A DNA stretch of 64,000 nt from Lentilactobacillus senioris (GTDB lineage: Bacteria; Bacillota; Bacilli; Lactobacillales; Lactobacillaceae): contig NZ_JAPQEZ010000002.1 of the NCBI RefSeq assembly GCF_026798195.1, positions 186,001-250,000 on the forward strand, written 5' to 3'. The notes under the pieces were generated by a model. The model saw nothing but the letters and a program-made list of their open reading frames with translations. It was not told the DNA's origin and did not search any database. A program made the position numbers and the translations under genes. Shown piece by piece: positions 59,923 through 64,000 of the stretch. Numbering within the stretch: the stretch's first letter is position 1; each line of letters begins with the position of its first letter.

Positions 59923-61260
59923 CTATTTTGCTTCTTGTGCCTGTGCTGCTTGGCCTAATTCATTCAAGTAGTTGAATGGGCGGTCAAATTGAGGTTGGAA
60001 GAGCATATCTACCATGGCGAGATCGTCGATGGTATTTTGGTTTTGGATCATTACTGATAGAGTGTTAGCTGATTGAGCTACATCGTATAAACTTAGAAGA
60101 GCGCCCCCTAAGATTTGCCGAGTATCAGGATTGTAAACTAATGACATTACTACGGGAGTAGTAGTTTCCATGAATTCTGGCCGGTAGTTATCGGTTAAGC
60201 GCACTTCACGAGCGTTGATGCCTTGAGCTTTAGCGGCTTCAATAGTTAAACCGGTTGAAGCAGCAGTCCGTTCGTATAATTTCAAGCCAGAAGTGGATTG
60301 AGTTCCCATGTATTTAACGGTTGGCTTAACTAAGTTCTTACCAACTAAAATTCCTTGCCGAACGGCATTAGTAGCTAATGGAATGTAGGCGTTACTATGA
60401 GTTGGGTTGTAATGCACGGCAACACTATCACCAGCACCGAAAACGTCAGGATCTGAAGTTTGCATGTAATCGTTAGTGATTAAGGCCCCATTTTGGAGCA
60501 TATCTAACTTGCCTTTGAAAAGACTAGTATTTGGTCGGAAACCAACACAAAGAATTACTAAATCAGTTTCGTAAACACCCTTGTTGGTTTTAACGGTAAT
60601 GGTGTCATCACCACTAATTTCTTCAACGGATTCTCCGAGACCTAACTTAACTCCGTTATCAGTGTAATCTTTTTCGATAATGTCAGTCATTTCTTTATTG
60701 AAGTACTTAGGCATTACCCGTTCTGCACCATCAATTAAGGTAACTTCATGACCAGTTCGGCTGTAAGCTTCTGCTAGTTCTGCACCAATGTAGCCAGCAC
60801 CAATAACGGTGATTCGTTTAGCATCGGGAGCCTTTCTGAAGAGTTCTTCAGCGTGGTTCCAATTCTTGCAGAGGTAAACTTTGTCATTATCGATTCCCTT
60901 AATTGGTGGAATGATTGGCCAAGAACCAGTAGTTACGACTAATTTATCGTAAGCATCTGTTAGTGTATCTTCTGTGTCTAGGTTCTTGATGGTTACTACC
61001 TTATTTGCCAAATCAACGTCAGTAACTTCGTGTAACATTTTAACCGTTGCACCAAGTTCTTTTAATTCCTTGGGACTAGAGTAAAATAGTCCTTGTGGAT
61101 CTTTGATTTGGTCCCCCAAATATAAGGCGATTCCGCATGAAAGAAATGAAATATTATCGTTTTTTTCGTAGACAGTGACATCTGCATCTGGGTGTTCTGC
61201 TAAAATTTGCTTAATGGCAAATGTGCCAGCGTGGGTGCAACCAATTACTACAACTTTCAT
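59923..61260 (-). CDS. nox: NADH oxidase (FAD, Cys42 type)
   Basis: Oxidises NADH with oxygen, probably to water, restoring NAD+ and removing oxygen. 445 residues: FAD-binding start (VVVIGCTHAG), redox-active Cys42 in SFLSCG, NADH-binding GAGYIGAELAEAY, and VFGAGDS. Cys42 matches the Enterococcus NADH oxidase active site; the coenzyme A disulfide reductases are close relatives. Start with AAAAGGAG upstream, 10 codons inside a longer frame. Confidence 0.92.
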   Translation of the reverse strand: MKVVVIGCTHAGTFAIKQILAEHPDADVTVYEKNDNISFLSCGIALYLGDQIKDPQGLFYSSPKELKELGATVKMLHEVTDVDLANKVVTIKNLDTEDTLTDAYDKLVVTTGSWPIIPPIKGIDNDKVYLCKNWNHAEELFRKAPDAKRITVIGAGYIGAELAEAYSRTGHEVTLIDGAERVMPKYFNKEMTDIIEKDYTDNGVKLGLGESVEEISGDDTITVKTNKGVYETDLVILCVGFRPNTSLFKGKLDMLQNGALITNDYMQTSDPDVFGAGDSVAVHYNPTHSNAYIPLATNAVRQGILVGKNLVKPTVKYMGTQSTSGLKLYERTAASTGLTIEAAKAQGINAREVRLTDNYRPEFMETTTPVVMSLVYNPDTRQILGGALLSLYDVAQSANTLSVMIQNQNTIDDLAMVDMLFQPQFDRPFNYLNELGQAAQAQEAK

Positions 61261-61381
61261 ATTATTCAATCTCCTTTTCTTGAACAGCAATTCACAAAAT
61301 GTGGTTCTACTATTATTTTACCAATTATGTAATCGGTGTCAATCATTATGACGAAATACTTACAAAAAAGAAGGTGCCATT

Positions 61382-61837
61382 ATGAAAATAGAAGTTACTC
61401 CCGTTTTACATGATCGCCAATCCCTACTGAAAATATTATTGTTGGCAGATCCAGATCCTAAGCAAGTCGCTAAATATATTGACGTTGCTGATTTATTTGC
61501 TATTATGGTAGGTTCGCAAATCTTAGGAGCTACGGCGGTCTTAAAAAGTGATGAGCATTCCGTTGAGCTTAAAAATATTGCGGTGTTGCCAGCTTATCGG
61601 GGCCGGGGATTAGCAAGTTACACTATTAGCAATCTATTTGAGCATTACCAACAATTGGGGTATTCTCAGATGCAAGTGGGGACCGCTAACTCTAGTATTG
61701 ATAATTTGCGATTCTATCAAAAATTAGGATTTCGGTTTAACAGCATTCAACCAAATTATTTTAGTAACTATGCGCAACCAATCTTTGAAAATGACATTCG
61801 GGCCGTAGACCTAATTATCTTGACCCGGCCAATTTAG
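61382..61837 (+). CDS. GNAT acetyltransferase
   Basis: 151 residues with the acetyl-CoA binding loop (YRGRGLASY, about residues 75-83) and the C-terminal FYQKLGFRF. Substrate unknown. GAAGGTG precedes the ATG. Followed after 9 bases by the pseudouridine synthase gene. Confidence 0.9.
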   Translation: MKIEVTPVLHDRQSLLKILLLADPDPKQVAKYIDVADLFAIMVGSQILGATAVLKSDEHSVELKNIAVLPAYRGRGLASYTISNLFEHYQQLGYSQMQVGTANSSIDNLRFYQKLGFRFNSIQPNYFSNYAQPIFENDIRAVDLIILTRPI

Positions 61838-61846
61838 GAGGTAATC

Positions 61847-62773
61847 GTGAAATTTACTTGGCTCAATACCACTAGTGAACCAATCAGTACCAAACGGTTT
61901 TTAAACCAGCAAGGAATTAGTCACCGTATGTATTCGGAGCTAAAGGAACTGCCTGGAGCGATTCTAGTTGATGGAAAGCAGCAGGCAGAAGTACCAATTA
62001 ATGCCGAGGTTCAAGTTAACTTCCCAGATGAAATAAGTGATCCGCGGGTGATGATCGACACAGAACCAATTCAGGTAGTCTTTGAAGATGATAACTGGTT
62101 AGTAGTAAATAAGACCGCTGGGATTTCTTCTGTGCCAGGACCTAGTGATCGCCAAACTACGTTAGTCAATAAAATTAAAGGACATTGGCAGCAAGCAGAC
62201 AGTCCGAATTTGGTTCCCCATATTATTACCAGGTTAGACCGAGATACTAGTGGAGCAGTATTAGTGGCCCATAATCGGCTAGCAAATAGTTTGGCAAATC
62301 AGCTGCAGGAAAATCATGAGATTCAAAAACAGTATTTGGCGGTAGTGAGTGGCACTGGATTAGCTGAACACGATCTGATCGATTTACCATTGGCTAAAAA
62401 TCCAATGGGCTACGATCAATTAGTAACACCCACTGGCAAAAAAGCACTTACTGAATATTGGAAATTAACCGAAGTTGATGGGAATACCATTCTTAAAATT
62501 CAGTTGCATACTGGCCGAACTCATCAAATTAGAGCACATTTTAGGCATTTGGGCCATCCGTTGGTTGGCGACGAATTGTATCGAGGGCCATTAAATCAAG
62601 GACTAACTAGACAAGCTTTACACGCAGCTACTTTACAATTTATTGATCCTTTTACTGATCAAACTCAACGATTGGTGGCCAGTTTACCGACTGATTTAAC
62701 TAATTACTTTGAACGTAATCAATTGTCAGTTGCTGATTTGCTAACTCGGTTTACCGACTCGCAGAAAGGTTGA
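61847..62773 (+). CDS. RluA-family pseudouridine synthase
   Basis: Isomerises uridine to pseudouridine in rRNA or tRNA. 308 residues; catalytic Asp in RLDRDTSG (near residue 127), also TGRTHQIRAHF and HPLVGDELY. GTG start with AGGAGG upstream. Which RNA position is modified cannot be read from sequence. Confidence 0.92.
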   Translation: MKFTWLNTTSEPISTKRFLNQQGISHRMYSELKELPGAILVDGKQQAEVPINAEVQVNFPDEISDPRVMIDTEPIQVVFEDDNWLVVNKTAGISSVPGPSDRQTTLVNKIKGHWQQADSPNLVPHIITRLDRDTSGAVLVAHNRLANSLANQLQENHEIQKQYLAVVSGTGLAEHDLIDLPLAKNPMGYDQLVTPTGKKALTEYWKLTEVDGNTILKIQLHTGRTHQIRAHFRHLGHPLVGDELYRGPLNQGLTRQALHAATLQFIDPFTDQTQRLVASLPTDLTNYFERNQLSVADLLTRFTDSQKG

Positions 62774-62824
62774 ATTTCTTCTATAATTACATAGTAGAAA
62801 TAAACTGGCTGAAGGAGAAGAAAA

Positions 62825-63550
62825 ATGAGCGAAATGCAAACTTGTTTAGTGGATCAACGACAATATTTAATTGCTGATGGGGTCATATTGTCACAATTGG
62901 ATGCCACTACTAAAAATTTAATTAAAGCTGACTATCCCAGTGCTAAAGCAACGGATTTTATTTGTAATCATCACTTGTTAAAATATCAACTGTTGCGAGT
63001 AGATGGGCTAATTAATGCTGATTTAAAGCAAACTCAAAAGATCAACAAGCGGCTCACTAAGGCTTTGGAAAGTGATGATTACGATATTATTGACGTTAAT
63101 GAAAGCTTGAAACAAAGTCTAACTTTTGGCCAAAAGGTATCGGATGCAGTGGCTCATTTTGGTGGTAGTTGGGGTTTTATTGGTATCTTTGTTTTTGTCT
63201 TAATCGCGTGGATGTTAGTTAATGGGCTGGGACTATTTGGGGTTAACTTTGATAAGTTTCCGTTTATATTATTGAACTTAGTTTTAAGCTGTGTGGCGGC
63301 CGTTCAAGCACCAATTATTATGATGAGTCAAAATCGGGCGGCTGATCGAGATCGCATGGATTCCGAAAACGATTACCATGTGAACTTAAAGTCCGAACAT
63401 GAATTGCGAATTTTACATGCTAAGCTGGATCATTTGACACAACATCAAATTCCTCATTCTCTAGAAATTCAAAAAATTCAAATTGAAATTCTTAGCCAAA
63501 TTAGAACGGAATTAGATGATTTACGAGAAGATACAACTAAAAAGAACTAG
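62825..63550 (+). CDS. DUF1003 membrane protein
   Basis: 241 residues. DUF1003 core: GQKVSDAVAHFGGSWGFIGIF, a first helix near 115-138, a second near 146-168, then MMSQNRAADRDRMDSENDYHVNLKSE. C-terminal coiled coil. Function unknown. GAAGGAG upstream. Confidence 0.88.
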   Translation: MSEMQTCLVDQRQYLIADGVILSQLDATTKNLIKADYPSAKATDFICNHHLLKYQLLRVDGLINADLKQTQKINKRLTKALESDDYDIIDVNESLKQSLTFGQKVSDAVAHFGGSWGFIGIFVFVLIAWMLVNGLGLFGVNFDKFPFILLNLVLSCVAAVQAPIIMMSQNRAADRDRMDSENDYHVNLKSEHELRILHAKLDHLTQHQIPHSLEIQKIQIEILSQIRTELDDLREDTTKKN

Positions 63551-63552
63551 CT

Positions 63553-63582
63553 TTTGACAAATTGCGTAAATAGAAGTAATAT
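63553..63582 (+). promoter_or_regulatory. Promoter of the last acetyltransferase gene
   Basis: Perfect TTGACA and TAATAT separated by 18 bp, 48 bases before the start. Confidence 0.75.
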
Positions 63583-63630
63583 GTAAAAATAATTTTAATA
63601 ACACTGTTTTTAATTACTAGGAGGATTTTT

Positions 63631-64000
63631 TTGATAACGATTAGAGATGCACAATCAGACGACGCCGGCCAGATAGCCCCGTTAATTGATATTATTTTTG
63701 ACGAAATGCAGTTAGAAGAACTTGAAGACGTTCCCGAACCTGGTTTAGCCAAGGTCATCACGAAGGCTTACCAAACAGATACCTATTTGTTTGATAAAGC
63801 ATCTACCGTGGTGGCCGAGGCCGATGGCCAAGTTGTTGGGGTAATGTTTGGTTATCCCAGCGAAAATGAACGAACAATTAATCAAGTTCTTTATAATTTG
63901 TCGAAGCAAAGTGCAGATTTTAAAACACCATTTGTAGCTGATTCAGAAACTAACAGTGATGAATGGTATTTGGATTCAATTGCTGTTCGACCAGACTATC
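63631..64000 (+). CDS. GNAT acetyltransferase (3' partial)
   Basis: TTG start with AGGAGG 6 bases upstream; 123 codons are visible and run off the window without a stop. N-terminal ITIRDAQSDDAGQIAPLID and WYLDSIAVRPDY (the strand and loop before the acetyl-CoA site) fit the GNAT fold. Substrate unknown. Confidence 0.82.
   Translation, partial: MITIRDAQSDDAGQIAPLIDIIFDEMQLEELEDVPEPGLAKVITKAYQTDTYLFDKASTVVAEADGQVVGVMFGYPSENERTINQVLYNLSKQSADFKTPFVADSETNSDEWYLDSIAVRPDY

Overview
The window comes from a low-GC Gram-positive bacterium of the lactic acid type, most likely a member of Lactobacillaceae. This rests on the host genes (helD, corA, coaA, guaA, a Cys42 NADH oxidase, mprF), the AGGAGG-type ribosome binding sites and the frequent TTG/GTG starts. 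I cannot name the species. Host genes fill 1-5271 and about 49,932-64,000.

Between them is one apparently complete prophage of about 44.7 kb. It is bounded by a 21-bp direct repeat (attL 5251-5271, attR 49911-49931), and the repeat is the last 21 bases of guaA including its stop codon. From left to right the prophage holds: a leftward integrase, a small membrane zinc-ribbon protein and a CI-type repressor; a switch region with TTAAAC-N5-ATTTAA operators and a consensus rightward promoter; cro and many small early genes; a recombination/replication module (Gam, ERF, SSB, NUMOD4-HNH, DnaD-like initiator with internal iterons, DnaC-like loader); small middle genes; and ArpU, the probable late activator.

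A 729-base stretch without protein genes follows ArpU. It has GATAG repeats, an extended -10, three tRNA-minihelix-like folds, a pseudoknot and two tandem terminators, so it looks like a large structured RNA at the head of the late operon (compare the GOLLD and ROOL RNAs of Lactobacillales phages). Next is an accessory island of ParB-like protein, DpdA-like transglycosylase, QueT transporter, Tad2-like (DUF2829) protein and a short-chain dehydrogenase. I read this as a DNA 7-deazaguanine modification cassette fed by imported precursor, next to an anti-Thoeris protein.

The SPP1-like head and tail genes come after the island: terminase, portal, Prp protease, MuF, scaffold, capsid, connectors, tail tube, frameshifted chaperones, tape measure, baseplate/fibre. 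Holin and endolysin complete the late operon. The phage encodes a Prp-type protease, and its scaffold, capsid and tail-tube proteins all begin with the L27-like Prp cleavage motif (LNLQxFA). This points to a self-contained maturation system. A leftward three-gene cassette with its own double operator lies between the endolysin and attR.

The right-hand host segment encodes a DUF998 membrane protein, an unknown anchored protein, MprF, a Bcr/CflA-type exporter with a possible leader peptide, a small secreted protein, a NimT-type transporter, AzlCD, an unknown protein, NADH oxidase, two GNAT acetyltransferases (the last cut by the window end), an RluA-type pseudouridine synthase and a DUF1003 protein.
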